64,000 nucleotides of DNA from Acetobacterium malicum subsp. dehalogenans DSM 11527 (GCF_000472665.1 NZ_AXAC01000007.1:1-64000), one strand, 5' to 3'; positions 35,888 through 45,476 are shown, counted from the first letter of the stretch. Program-made: numbers and translations. Notes: generated from the letters alone by a model not told the origin.

Positions 35888-37519
35888 CTAACGTTTCCTT
35901 TTCTTACGGTGAATGGAAATCATCAATCCCAGACTTAAAATAATTGCAGTGAAATAGCCCAGCGCCCCCAAAGCCGGGATTCCCATGAACAGCGGTGTCA
36001 TATCAGTGGTGGCAATGAAACTGGAGCTGATCAGAAGTGCGGCTAGAATGATGCAGATCACAATCTTATTGACCATCTGATCGATTTCGGCCAGGGGTTC
36101 GTCCGATCCCATTACTTCCAGGTTAACTTTCAATTGCCCTTTATTGGCCAGACTTAAAAAATCAGAAATCTGCCCCGGTACACTAATAGCTTTTTCACCG
36201 GAGATTAGTATTTTCCGTCGATTGGTTTCCATAAAATTATTCAGATCAAAATTGGCGACTTGCTGACCGGCCATATGGTTGGCCATGATCCGGACAAAAT
36301 TGGCATCGGGAGATATTTCTGCGATCACCCCTTCAATGGTGATCATACCGCGGCTGAGCATACTGATGCCCCGGGGCATACCAATGTGATTTTCGGCAGC
36401 AATCCGCAAGATTTCTTCCAGGAATCGTCCCATATTAATGTTACTGAGTTCTTCGGTGCCATAAACATCCAGCATCCGATCAATCGCTTCATATAAAAGT
36501 GAATGGTTGATGCGCTTGCCCTTGTGGACCCCCAGGGAAAGAATCGCACCTTCCAGGCTTTCCACATCCCGGGTAGCCACGGCCTTGACACTTCGCCTTA
36601 ACAGTCCCATCTCCCGTTTGGACAGTTTTCCCATCATTCCCAGATCAATCCAAACAATTTGGCCATCCCGGATAAACATGTTTCCCGGATGAGGGTCGGC
36701 ATGGAAAAAACCATCATCAATGATCTGTTTGACATAGTTTTCGGCCAGCTTGACACCAATTTCCTGGAGATCATAGCCGGCCTCCTGCAATGCTTTCTTC
36801 TCATCAATTTCAATACCGACAATGTCTTCCATAACCAGAACCTTGGCGGTGGTAAACTGATTGTAAATTCGGGGACAGCCAATGTATTTGATTTCGGCAT
36901 TGAGTTCATTAAATAACTGGGCATTTTTGGCCTCGAAGAGAAAGTCCATTTCCTGCTGGGCGGTGCTCCACATTTCATCAACGATCATTTTAAAATCCAC
37001 CACGTCGCCAATACCACTGGCAATATTGAGAATCCCGGTGGCCCGGTTCAAGAGTACGACATCCTGGGCCATGACCTTGTAGATCCCCGGACGCTGGACT
37101 TTAATCACAACCTTAGCGCCATCAAGCAAATTGGCGGCGTGCACCTGCGCGATGGAAGCTGAACCCAGTGGCTCTTGATTAATTGTGCGAAACACTTCGT
37201 TGACTGGGCATTCATACTCCTCTTCAATAATTCGGATGAACTCATCAAAGGGCATGGGCGTCACCTGAGACCGCAGTTTTTCCAGTTCAATACAGTAGTC
37301 ACTGGGAAAGATATCCCGACGCATCGACATAATCTGACCGATTTTAATAAAGGTCGGCCCCAGGTCTTCGATAATAAGTCGAAGTTTTTCTGGGGTCAAC
37401 CCTTTGGTAATTTCGTGTTTTACCAGTATGGACACAATTTTTTTCAGCCGTTTTCCATTTGTATCCATTGGACTTTTTGGTATATCTTTTACTCTTATGC
37501 CAGAATCACTTAAGTTCAT
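35888..37519 (-). CDS. UbiB/ABC1 (AarF) atypical kinase-like protein
   Basis: A 543-residue member of the UbiB family, needed in other bacteria for quinone biosynthesis or lipid handling. It has the KxGQ motif (FIKIGQIMSMRRD), SIAQVHAA replacing the kinase glycine loop, DPHPGN and DLGMMG catalytic-type motifs, and two C-terminal helices (IVICIILAALLISS and GALGYFTAIILSLGLMI) typical of UbiB. I chose ATG 37519 (AAGGA 6 nt upstream), which overlaps the phasin-like gene by 14 nt. Nearness to the prenyl/NDH-2 operon is consistent with a quinone role. Confidence 0.88.
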   Translation of the reverse strand: MNLSDSGIRVKDIPKSPMDTNGKRLKKIVSILVKHEITKGLTPEKLRLIIEDLGPTFIKIGQIMSMRRDIFPSDYCIELEKLRSQVTPMPFDEFIRIIEEEYECPVNEVFRTINQEPLGSASIAQVHAANLLDGAKVVIKVQRPGIYKVMAQDVVLLNRATGILNIASGIGDVVDFKMIVDEMWSTAQQEMDFLFEAKNAQLFNELNAEIKYIGCPRIYNQFTTAKVLVMEDIVGIEIDEKKALQEAGYDLQEIGVKLAENYVKQIIDDGFFHADPHPGNMFIRDGQIVWIDLGMMGKLSKREMGLLRRSVKAVATRDVESLEGAILSLGVHKGKRINHSLLYEAIDRMLDVYGTEELSNINMGRFLEEILRIAAENHIGMPRGISMLSRGMITIEGVIAEISPDANFVRIMANHMAGQQVANFDLNNFMETNRRKILISGEKAISVPGQISDFLSLANKGQLKVNLEVMGSDEPLAEIDQMVNKIVICIILAALLISSSFIATTDMTPLFMGIPALGALGYFTAIILSLGLMISIHRKKRKR

Positions 37520-37889
37520 CGATTTCCTTTTCACTGACATTTTCTTCCAAGTCGGAAACCTCGACAATCTCTTTTTCCGCAGTCATCGCATCCAACTTAT
37601 CCTTAATCTTTTGAATTTCATCCGGGGTCATCTTATCAAGCCCCGCCACCACAGTGTCAGCAGAAGGTGGTGTTTCAGATTTAACCACATTGACCGTCAC
37701 CGTATCTTTGATGGTTTCTTTGATATTATGTTTTAATTCTTCGTTGAGAATTTTCCCCTGTTGAACAGTGAGGTCACCTTTTTCCACCAGTTCATCAATG
37801 AGAACCTTTGATTTCTCGGCTGTAACAGCCACCGCTCCGACACCAAACAGAAATATCTTTTTTAAATCTTCACTAATATTGGTTAACAT
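37506..37889 (-). CDS. Phasin-like coiled-coil protein
   Basis: A 127-residue acidic helical protein. The N-terminal half (SEDLKKIFLFGVGAVAVTAEKSKVLIDELVEKGDLTVQQGK, continuing to ELK) resembles the small phasin/PhaF-like family often encoded beside UbiB in Firmicutes. The C-terminus is charged and rich in Glu, Lys and Val. GGAGG precedes the ATG. It overlaps ubiB by 14 nt, so the two are probably made together. The residue run quoted here is to show the match only; no activity can be assigned. Confidence 0.75.
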   Translation of the reverse strand: MLTNISEDLKKIFLFGVGAVAVTAEKSKVLIDELVEKGDLTVQQGKILNEELKHNIKETIKDTVTVNVVKSETPPSADTVVAGLDKMTPDEIQKIKDKLDAMTAEKEIVEVSDLEENVSEKEIDELK

Positions 37890-38084
37890 TTTTCTCCTCC
37901 TGTTTTAAACATATAAACAATTTTTTATTGCTACGCTCCGATTAGATTTATCTCAGTGTGCTCTTTTTCAAAAGATTCCCGATTGATTCAAAAGCACACC
38001 ACGATAAACAGATGTTAAACACTTATCGGTTGAATTATACCCCTTTTTTCTATAATCAATCAATAGTAGCACACAATTTTCATT

Positions 38085-39281
38085 TTAATTCTGTAATTTA
38101 AATCCGCCCTGGACCAGGCCTTCCCTAATTTCGCGAATGTGTTCATAATTTCTTGTTTCCAGCTCAATTCGCAGAAAACAACCATTGATATCAGAGCCTT
38201 CATTGCTCCGTTCATGGTGGATCGAGATGACATTCCCACCCAGATCGGCAATAATCTGAGACACCTTCTTCAACTGCCCCGGCTTATCCAGCAGCTCAAT
38301 ATTAAAGGAACAAGTCCGGCCAGAGGTTAACAGACCGCGTTTGATGATCCGGGATAAGATCGTCACATCAATATTACCACCGGATACGATGCAAACCGTC
38401 TTTTTACCTTTAATCGGTAATTTGCCAAACATCGCAGCCGCCACCGCCACCGCCCCAGCCCCTTCAGCAATGAGTTTTTGCTGTTCAATCAAAGTCAGGA
38501 TAGCAGTGGATATTTCGTCTTCGGTGACGGCGACGATCTCATCGACAAAATCACTGCACAGGCTGAAGGTCAGCTCTCCTGGCTCTTTCACGGCAATTCC
38601 ATCGGCAATGGTTGATACTTGAGGCAATCGGCAGATTTTTTTCTCCAGAATAGACTGTTGCATACTGGGTGCGCCACAGGCCTGGACCCCATAAACTTTC
38701 ACATCGGGTTTTAAGGACTTGAGCACATAGGCAATGCCCGAAATCAGCCCGCCACCGCCAATCGGAACGATCACTGCATCCAGATCCGGCAGACTTTCAA
38801 GCAGTTCCAGGCCAATGGTGCCCTGACCGGCGATGACAAACTCATCGTCGAAGGGATGGATAAAGGTATAACCTTTCTCGGCCTGAAGCGCCAATGCTTT
38901 TGCATAGGCCTCGTCATAGCCGCCTTCAACCAGACAGACCTCGGCACCATAGGCTTTGGTCGCTTCCACTTTGGAGATCGGGGCTCCGTCTGGCAAGCAG
39001 ATTAGGGCTTTGATATGGTTAATCGCCGCGGCCATGGCCACCCCCTGGGCATGATTACCAGCTGAGCAGGCAATCACCCCCTTCGCTTTTTCAGCTTCAC
39101 TGAGCTGAGAAATCTTATAACAGGCCCCCCGGACCTTAAAAGATCCGGTTATCTGCAAATTTTCTGTTTTTAAATAAATATCGCTGTCCAGACATATTTT
39201 AGGGGCATGGATCAAATCCGTAGGCCGAATATATTTTTTCAGTGTAAATGATGCGTGGTATATTTTATCCAGTGTTAACAT
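38085..39281 (-). CDS. Threonine ammonia-lyase (PLP, ACT domain)
   Basis: Deaminates L-threonine to 2-oxobutyrate. The 398-residue protein has the PLP lysine Lys49 in ITGSFKVRGA, the glycine loop for the cofactor phosphate (CSAGNHAQGVA, PIGGGGL) and a C-terminal ACT domain from about 320 (SFNIELLDKPGQLKKVSQII). One ACT domain and this length fit the TdcB/IlvA2 type rather than the 510-residue biosynthetic IlvA. It stands alone, so a catabolic or isoleucine-supplying role is open. Confidence 0.9.
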   Translation of the reverse strand: MLTLDKIYHASFTLKKYIRPTDLIHAPKICLDSDIYLKTENLQITGSFKVRGACYKISQLSEAEKAKGVIACSAGNHAQGVAMAAAINHIKALICLPDGAPISKVEATKAYGAEVCLVEGGYDEAYAKALALQAEKGYTFIHPFDDEFVIAGQGTIGLELLESLPDLDAVIVPIGGGGLISGIAYVLKSLKPDVKVYGVQACGAPSMQQSILEKKICRLPQVSTIADGIAVKEPGELTFSLCSDFVDEIVAVTEDEISTAILTLIEQQKLIAEGAGAVAVAAAMFGKLPIKGKKTVCIVSGGNIDVTILSRIIKRGLLTSGRTCSFNIELLDKPGQLKKVSQIIADLGGNVISIHHERSNEGSDINGCFLRIELETRNYEHIREIREGLVQGGFKLQN

Positions 39282-39333
39282 TTTAGCTCCTATTTTGAAT
39301 CCATGGTGTCACAACAAAAATTTTCTGAAGTTC

Positions 39334-40989
39334 CTATTTCGGTTTAGCCATCTCGCTGGGATGCCATTTTAAAAACCAGAGTGAAAACACAAAGGTCGGT
39401 ATGCTCAATATGATCGGCAGTATTGCCGCAAAATTGATCAGTAACGTCGTATTAAGCCATAAAGTCAGTCCCGCCTGAGCCAGAAAGACCAGTGACCAGA
39501 CATAACATAACAATCGATTGGTCCTCAAGAACAAAACGTTTTTCAGGGCATTACGACCATTGAAATAGTGGGTGTAGTCGGCTGTCAGAGGAATCGTTTT
39601 TAAGGTGGAGATCGCCCAGATTAAGGCCAGGGCAAAATACCCGATGATCGCAAAGGTGTTTCCCGGATAATCCGATCCAAAGGTCACCACCATTAAACCG
39701 AGCAACGAAAAAGTCAACAGCGTCGCTCGTTCAAAATAAACCAGATCGGTACCGCGCTTGATGCCGCACAAGATGCCACTGATCATCAACGGGATCACTA
39801 CCCCAATCAGAGGACTGTAATCGGCAAATAAAAAACAGAAAATCCAGGGACACAAGGCCAGAAAAAACCAATAAGGAGTATTTTTAAAACTGATTGGTAC
39901 CAGTCTTTTTTTCTTATCCGGATTCAGATTAACCGGACCAAATAGGCCATCCAAAAAGGCGTTGAACAACCGCATATCGCCAACAACAGAATATTTTTTC
40001 TCCAGCAACGATTGGGCGGCGTCAATTTTCCCTTCCAGAATCCGCTCCAGAGTGGTGAGATTGATATTGATGGTCGCTGTTTCTCTGGCAAAATCATTAC
40101 GCAGCAGCGTGCAGGTTTCATCCTTGATCACAAACTGATAGCGTTCTTTAATATCAGTGAAATCAATTTGCAGAACCGCATTCATTTTAGGCCGCACCTT
40201 AGGGTTGAAGGCCGCCTGAACTTCTTTCATGTAATTCCAGGCAATCAGCCCACCGTCGGAATCCTTCATCCGGGTATCATCGACTCCCCAGCTCAGGTTT
40301 GTCGTCTGGAGATAGGTTGGCGTTTCAACGAATGGTTTAGACAGCCCTTCCCGGACTTTTGGCGTAATGCTCAGGTTTTCACCATATTCCTGGCCAGCAA
40401 TTTTAACCAAATCCAGATATGGACCAGTCAGGTTATCCAGCTGATGAATACCCAGAAGCTCACCTTCGACACAGATGATCTTTTCCCACTTATCTTTTCC
40501 GAAGAGATTATTAAACTGTTCTTCGACTCCTTCATAATTGTTTTTTGTTGACGGAAAGCCACAGGTGCTGATCAGTACATGCTTTTTTGTCAGCATTTTT
40601 TCAGGATTCCGGAACGGATGTCCGTAGGTTCCCCCGCCTTCATTGTCAATAAATGGCAATAGCGCCGGTTGGGTTCGTTCCATGAATTTTTTCATGGCGC
40701 TTGAGATCCCATAATGATAGAGCGGAGTAGCCCAGATGACGATATCAGCATCTTCATATTGATGGAAGAGTTCTGTCATGTCATCCTGAAAAACACATTC
40801 CCCTGGTGTGGTGGTCCAGCAGGTATGGCACCCCGTACATGCGTTAATATTCTTCTGGATTAAATCAACAGTTTCAATCACGGTTTCCGGATCATGCTCA
40901 ACCAGACCTGATGCAAATTGCTCGGCTATGATCATGGTATAACTTTTACCAGATTTATGACTACCGTTTAATAATAAAACTTTACGCAT
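39334..40989 (-). CDS. Flavodoxin-fold oxidoreductase fused to SCP2-like and membrane domains
   Basis: A 551-residue three-part protein. Residues 1-200 are an NADPH-dependent FMN reductase-like flavodoxin fold with the phosphate loop NGSHKSGKSY, the CTGCHTCW cysteine pair and WATPLYHYGISSAMKKFMER. Residues about 245-350 look like an SCP2 sterol-carrier domain (VLQIDFTDIKERYQFVI, LERILEGKIDAAQSLLEKKY). The last 170 residues have six hydrophobic segments. The fusion would tether a flavin reductase and a lipid-binding pocket to the membrane. Substrate unknown. Confidence 0.75.
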   Translation of the reverse strand: MRKVLLLNGSHKSGKSYTMIIAEQFASGLVEHDPETVIETVDLIQKNINACTGCHTCWTTTPGECVFQDDMTELFHQYEDADIVIWATPLYHYGISSAMKKFMERTQPALLPFIDNEGGGTYGHPFRNPEKMLTKKHVLISTCGFPSTKNNYEGVEEQFNNLFGKDKWEKIICVEGELLGIHQLDNLTGPYLDLVKIAGQEYGENLSITPKVREGLSKPFVETPTYLQTTNLSWGVDDTRMKDSDGGLIAWNYMKEVQAAFNPKVRPKMNAVLQIDFTDIKERYQFVIKDETCTLLRNDFARETATININLTTLERILEGKIDAAQSLLEKKYSVVGDMRLFNAFLDGLFGPVNLNPDKKKRLVPISFKNTPYWFFLALCPWIFCFLFADYSPLIGVVIPLMISGILCGIKRGTDLVYFERATLLTFSLLGLMVVTFGSDYPGNTFAIIGYFALALIWAISTLKTIPLTADYTHYFNGRNALKNVLFLRTNRLLCYVWSLVFLAQAGLTLWLNTTLLINFAAILPIILSIPTFVFSLWFLKWHPSEMAKPK

Positions 40990-41183
40990 ATTATCCTCAC
41001 TTTCTTTATTTTAAACAAACTACTAAAGTATTATGAACCAAATGCTAAACTTTCGCATCGGTAGTTTTTTCTATCTTATATATAATACCTCATCTCATAA
41101 GATTATAACAAAAAACATTCTCATCGAATACCACTAATTTGAAACTCAGTTTACCAAAGTTTTTTAGATTAAGGCTTAAATCA
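40990..41183. other. AT-rich spacer between divergent genes
   Basis: No gene is visible in the 382-bp gap between the fusion oxidoreductase and the DUF362 gene. The left half is AT-rich and would carry the promoter of the minus-strand gene. The right half (41184-41371) holds sigma-54 control elements annotated separately. Confidence 0.6.
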
Positions 41184-41237
41184 TGTGTCACGTGTTATAA
41201 TGACACACCATCTTGTCTCATTTTGACACATGACACA
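41184..41237 (+). promoter_or_regulatory. TGACACA repeat cluster, probable upstream activator sites
   Basis: An inverted pair TGTGTCA-N10-TGACACA (41184-41207) is followed by two tandem TGACACA copies (41224-41230 and 41231-41237), with TGTC-N7-GACA overlapping (41214-41228). They lie 55-110 bp upstream of the sigma-54 promoter, where enhancer-binding activators act. Confidence 0.75.
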
Positions 41238-41290
41238 CTTAATAATACCTCAAGAATCTCAATTTTGGGTTTTTCAGGGATATATTGTTT

Positions 41291-41305
41291 TGGCATGATT
41301 ATTGC
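41291..41305 (+). promoter_or_regulatory. Sigma-54 promoter of the DUF362 operon
   Basis: TGGCATGATTATTGC matches the -24/-12 consensus TGGCAC-N5-TTGC with one change. It is 67 bp upstream of the DUF362 start codon. Confidence 0.9.
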
Positions 41306-41371
41306 GGGTATATAACTGTACGTCCATGCTTATGGACAAATATATGGTGACTATACCAAAAGGAGATTATC

Positions 41372-42673
41372 ATGAGTAAAACAAAAGTATCTGTTGTAAA
41401 GGTTGCACAACCAGAAGGCAATGCCTCATTCATGGGCGGCAAATATGTTCGTATCGAAGAAGATGTTAGAAAAATTGAAGCCGCAGTTGCCGAAGCAGTT
41501 GAATTAGCAATTGGTTCCCTTGATACCATCATCAAAGAAGGCGATACCGTCTTAATTAAACCAAACCTTGCTTTCCAGGCACCGCCAGAAAGCCACGCCG
41601 TCGTTGATCCACGAACCATTGAAGCTGTTGTTTCTTATGTTAAGAAAAACTCCAAAGCCGGAAAAGTAGTCGTTGGTGATAATCCATCATTAGGGATGCA
41701 TGTTGGCCGGGCCAAACCTGCCTTCAAAGATTCCAAAATGGAAGAAGCAGCCAAACTTGGCGGTGCTGATGAAGTTATCTATTTTGACGAACATGACGTT
41801 GTTGCGGTAGAAATTGAAGGGGCCAAATTATTTAAACATGCCACCGTCTTTAAACCGTTCATGGATGCTGACGTTGTCATCAACTTACCAAAAATGAAAG
41901 TGCATTTAGCTGGAACCGTTACCTTAGGTCTTAAAAACTGGAATGGGATCATCCCCAACTGTCATCCCAACGATCAGCAACAGGGTGCTCACCGAATTGA
42001 ATTGGGCCAGAAAATGGCTGATATGTATAGAATCCGTCATGCTGACCTGACCATTGTCGACTCCGTTATTGGGATGGAAGGCCAGGGACCTCACGCCGGT
42101 TCGCCCATTGAAATGAACTTGATGATCGCAGGAACTGATACTGTTGCTGTTGACTCGGTTGCCTGTTCCATTATGGGCTTTGAACCGATGGAAATTCCCG
42201 CCATCCGCTGTGCCGGAACCGAAGGCCAGGGCGAAATCGATTTAGCAAAAATCGATGTTGTCGGTAATTCCATTGAATCCGTTATGAAACACTTCAAACG
42301 TCCCGGTGGCGACCCGATCGGTATGTATGCCGGTTTAACCTGTGTGATGCAGCAAACCTGTCCCGGCTGTTTTGTTAATGTTCGTGGGGCTCTCGATTCA
42401 TTTGCTTTAAGTGGCATCGACATGAACAAATTCCTGGAAAAATCTGGTGAAGTTGTCGTTATCGCTGGAGGTGTACCAGATTTCGATCCGCAAATCTGTG
42501 TTGACAAAAACGTCTTTATTTGCGGCGATTGCTGGGAGCTCTTCCCATCTGTGGATAAGGTAAAAGAAGGGGCGGCACTGGCCAAATCAGTGACTTACTA
42601 CCCCGGCTGTGCACCCGTTTATATTTTCGCCCAACTCAACGCGGATCTGCAGAAATTGGCTGCTGGTAAATAG
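41372..42673 (+). CDS. DUF362 family protein, sigma-54 controlled
   Basis: A 433-residue cytoplasmic protein of the DUF362 family. It has VLIKPNLAF, KVVVGDNPS, and the hallmark INLPKMKVHLAGTVTLGLKNWNGIIP. The C-terminal third holds clustered cysteines (CVMQQTCPGC, ICGDCWE, YYPGCAP) that could bind iron-sulfur or another metal. AAAGGAG precedes the ATG. Codon use is smooth and the promoter strong, suggesting high expression when induced. No biochemical role is established for the family. The downstream LarB and LarC raise the possibility of a nickel-pincer cofactor, which is inference. Confidence 0.85.
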   Translation: MSKTKVSVVKVAQPEGNASFMGGKYVRIEEDVRKIEAAVAEAVELAIGSLDTIIKEGDTVLIKPNLAFQAPPESHAVVDPRTIEAVVSYVKKNSKAGKVVVGDNPSLGMHVGRAKPAFKDSKMEEAAKLGGADEVIYFDEHDVVAVEIEGAKLFKHATVFKPFMDADVVINLPKMKVHLAGTVTLGLKNWNGIIPNCHPNDQQQGAHRIELGQKMADMYRIRHADLTIVDSVIGMEGQGPHAGSPIEMNLMIAGTDTVAVDSVACSIMGFEPMEIPAIRCAGTEGQGEIDLAKIDVVGNSIESVMKHFKRPGGDPIGMYAGLTCVMQQTCPGCFVNVRGALDSFALSGIDMNKFLEKSGEVVVIAGGVPDFDPQICVDKNVFICGDCWELFPSVDKVKEGAALAKSVTYYPGCAPVYIFAQLNADLQKLAAGK

Positions 42674-42683
42674 ATTTTCCATC

Positions 42684-42713
42684 CGGCATCAGGGGTTACT
42701 CCCCCTGATGCCG
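42684..42713 (+). terminator. Hairpin after the DUF362 gene
   Basis: CGGCATCAGGGG and CCCCTGATGCCG form a 12-bp perfect stem with a 6-nt loop. TTATCTTTTT follows 8 nt later, so it is probably a partial terminator limiting transcription of downstream genes. Confidence 0.65.
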
Positions 42714-42780
42714 ATTAATTATCTTTTTAGCAACAGCAATCAGCTTCTGAAAAATCAACTCTAAAAGGAGCGTGAACGCT

Positions 42781-44778
42781 TTGAAAATGTCTGCTGACTT
42801 TGATTTAATCAAAAGAACCTGGGAAGATTTTGTATTTTCCGGAAATATTGGCACGCATGTCCGCAAACCGATCATTGATTCCTGGCTGCGTTGTCAGAAA
42901 GCTGGCCTTGATCCCCGGGCTTTGAATCGAACGCCAACCGTCAGTGAAGAAAATTTTCGTAAACGTCTGGAACAAAATCAGATTCTTCTGGACGTCAGCA
43001 TTCCCTTTATGGTTGAGTTACAGGAATTTGTGAACAAATCTGGTTTTTCAACCACCCTGACCGATCCCAATGGGGTTATTCTGGAACTGATTTGTGATCA
43101 GGCCATACTCAAAGAAGCCTTCACCAAAAATCTGGTCAGGGGCAGTATCTGGAATGAACACATGGCCGGAACCAATGCCACCGGTTTAGCCATCGATCTC
43201 CTTCAGCCGATTCAGGTTATTGGAGCTGAGCACTACTATGAATGTTATCACGAACTGACCTGTTCTGCCGCACCTATTCTTGATGCCAACGGCAAACTGC
43301 TGGGTGTCATGGATATGGCCGGACCTAAAGAAATGGCCTATCCTCACACGCTGGGAATGGTAGTTGCCGCCACTAAAGCAATCTCCCGACAATTATGTAT
43401 TGCCGAATCCCATCGTCAGGTTGATTTAACCAATCACTATCTGAGCACGGTGATCGACTCCATGACCGATGGCGTGGTCGCGGTGGATGTCAAGGGCAAA
43501 ATCATCGGCATTAACTCTCAGGGGGCCAAGATTTTGAAAACCACTACCTTTGAGTCTTATGGAAAGAACATTCTGGAAATTATGGATGGCGAAACGATCC
43601 TGGATCATAACGGTAATGTTCCGCCTTCACTTGAAGAAAAAGATAAGCATATTATTACTAAAAGCAAAAAAATTAATTGCCTTATTAACAGTAAGTTGAT
43701 CCTTCATGACAATGGTACCATTGCTGGTGCCGTAGCCACCCTGAAAGATCTGGATAAAACCATTCAGGTTTCCGATAAGGCCAAACGAAAAGGGACCCGC
43801 TTTACCTTTGACGACATCATTGGCGAAAGCTCAGATCTGCTGCGGTCACTCCATCTTTCTCAAATTGCTGCTAAGGGCAGTGCTACTGTTCTTTTAGAAG
43901 GCGAAAGTGGAACTGGTAAAGAGATGTTTGCCCAGGCGATACACAACGCTTATCAATCCGATCAACCATTTATTGCCATTAATTGTGCCGGGATTCCTGA
44001 AAGTCTGATTGAAAGTGTGCTTTTTGGCTACGAAGAAGGGTCTTTCACCGGCGCCAGCAAACACGGGAAAATCGGAAAATTTGAACTGGCCAGGGGCGGC
44101 ACCATTTTTCTCGATGAAATCGGTGAAATGCCCATCAACACCCAAACCATTCTGCTGCGGGTCTTACAGGAACGATACATTCAACGCATTGGCGGAGATA
44201 AGGATATTCCCATCGACGTGCGGGTGATTGCGGCCACTAATAAAAATCTTGCCGAAGAAGTAAAAAAGGGGCGGTTTCGACAAGATCTTTACTATCGACT
44301 AAATGTTTTGCAGATCAATATCCCACCGCTACGAAAACGAAAGAAGGACATTCCGATTCTGGCTGAGTTTTTTCTCAATGACATTACCCAGGCCTGCGGC
44401 AAATACATTGAACCGCTCCACCCCTCCACCATCGCAATCATGCAGGAATATGAATGGCCGGGCAATGTCCGACAGTTTAAGAATGCCATCGAACAGGCGG
44501 TCAACTTCACAGAAACCAATCGTATTGATAACTATTTTATTTCCAGTTATCTGCCCAATCTCAATGCCGAACTGACCCCGAAAGAAGAGCCCCCACCACT
44601 GCCCAAAATTATGGAGACAAAAACGGAGCAACCCAATGTGGATTTAAAAGACTTGGAACTCACCACCATCAGAAAAGCCCTGGCGCTTTTTTCCGAACGC
44701 AAGAAAGCCGCTGAATACCTGGGTATTTCCCGAAGTACCCTGTACCGCAAAATGAAACAGTATCATCTGGAGGATTAA
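42781..44778 (+). CDS. Sigma-54-dependent activator, AcoR type
   Basis: A 665-residue enhancer-binding protein. An N-terminal GAF-like sensor (NKSGFSTTLTDPNG, IWNEHMAGTNATGLA) is followed by a PAS domain (YLSTVIDSMTDGVVAVD), the AAA+ domain with Walker A GESGTGKE, sigma-54 contact loop GSFTGA and Walker B GGTIFLDEIGEMP, and a Fis helix-turn-helix (ALFSERKKAAEYLGISRSTLYRKMK). Starts are GTG 42772 (too close to AAAGGAG), TTG 42781 and ATG 42787; I prefer TTG. The ligand is unknown; acetoin is the AcoR precedent. It probably acts on the promoter at 41291. Confidence 0.9.
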   Translation: MKMSADFDLIKRTWEDFVFSGNIGTHVRKPIIDSWLRCQKAGLDPRALNRTPTVSEENFRKRLEQNQILLDVSIPFMVELQEFVNKSGFSTTLTDPNGVILELICDQAILKEAFTKNLVRGSIWNEHMAGTNATGLAIDLLQPIQVIGAEHYYECYHELTCSAAPILDANGKLLGVMDMAGPKEMAYPHTLGMVVAATKAISRQLCIAESHRQVDLTNHYLSTVIDSMTDGVVAVDVKGKIIGINSQGAKILKTTTFESYGKNILEIMDGETILDHNGNVPPSLEEKDKHIITKSKKINCLINSKLILHDNGTIAGAVATLKDLDKTIQVSDKAKRKGTRFTFDDIIGESSDLLRSLHLSQIAAKGSATVLLEGESGTGKEMFAQAIHNAYQSDQPFIAINCAGIPESLIESVLFGYEEGSFTGASKHGKIGKFELARGGTIFLDEIGEMPINTQTILLRVLQERYIQRIGGDKDIPIDVRVIAATNKNLAEEVKKGRFRQDLYYRLNVLQINIPPLRKRKKDIPILAEFFLNDITQACGKYIEPLHPSTIAIMQEYEWPGNVRQFKNAIEQAVNFTETNRIDNYFISSYLPNLNAELTPKEEPPPLPKIMETKTEQPNVDLKDLELTTIRKALALFSERKKAAEYLGISRSTLYRKMKQYHLED

Positions 44779-44780
44779 GC

Positions 44781-45476
44781 ATGAAAAAGGACCTCACCTG
44801 GATTGACCTGGGACTGATTTCCTATGAAGATGCCTTTGTCATCCAGGAACAGCTCCACAAAAAATGTGTGGCGGAATCCTGGCCAGACACCCTGCTTTTT
44901 CAGGAAAATTTCCCCGTAATTACCCTGGGTCGGGGAACCCACGAAAAGAACCTGCTCCTGACCGCTGCTGAACTTCTGGAGCTGGGCATTGCCCTGACCG
45001 CGGTTAGCCGGGGTGGTGATATTTCCTATCATGGCAACGGTCAATTCATCGTTTCACCGATTCTGCACTTTGACCAGTATGTTAAGGGCGCTCACCAGTA
45101 TGTAAGGTGCCTGGAGCAAGTGGTGATTAATCTGCTGGCCCATTATCAGCTAAAAGGCAAACGCATTAAAGGGCGCAGCGGTGTCTGGGTTACTGAACCC
45201 GGAACCGGTGAGGATAAAAAAATATCAGCTTTAGGCATCGCGGTATCCCATGGGGTTACCCTCCACGGCATGTCTATTAATGTTAACCCCAACCTCGAAC
45301 ATTTTAAGGCCATCATCCCGTGCGGAATTGAAGATAAGGGCGTAACATCCATGGAAGTCTGCGGATGCCCCCCCGTTACCCTGTCCGATCTTCGGGATCA
45401 GTTTATTCTGACCTTTGATGAGATGTTTGGCACCCAAACAACCAGAAGAACCATTTCCGAAATTGAAAGTCGTTAA
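44781..45476 (+). CDS. lipB: Lipoyl(octanoyl) transferase LipB
   Basis: Transfers octanoyl from acyl carrier protein to the lysine of lipoyl domains. The 231-residue protein has the conserved blocks PVITLGRGTHEKNLL, SRGGDISYHGNGQFIVSPI, the GRSGVWV segment, ALGIAVSHGVTLHGMSINV with its lysine-equivalent region, and the catalytic Cys in IPCGIEDKGVTSM. It starts 2 nt after the regulator stop. The next gene encodes a free lipoyl domain, its likely substrate. Lipoyl synthase (LipA), needed to add sulfur, is not in the window. Confidence 0.93.
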   Translation: MKKDLTWIDLGLISYEDAFVIQEQLHKKCVAESWPDTLLFQENFPVITLGRGTHEKNLLLTAAELLELGIALTAVSRGGDISYHGNGQFIVSPILHFDQYVKGAHQYVRCLEQVVINLLAHYQLKGKRIKGRSGVWVTEPGTGEDKKISALGIAVSHGVTLHGMSINVNPNLEHFKAIIPCGIEDKGVTSMEVCGCPPVTLSDLRDQFILTFDEMFGTQTTRRTISEIESR

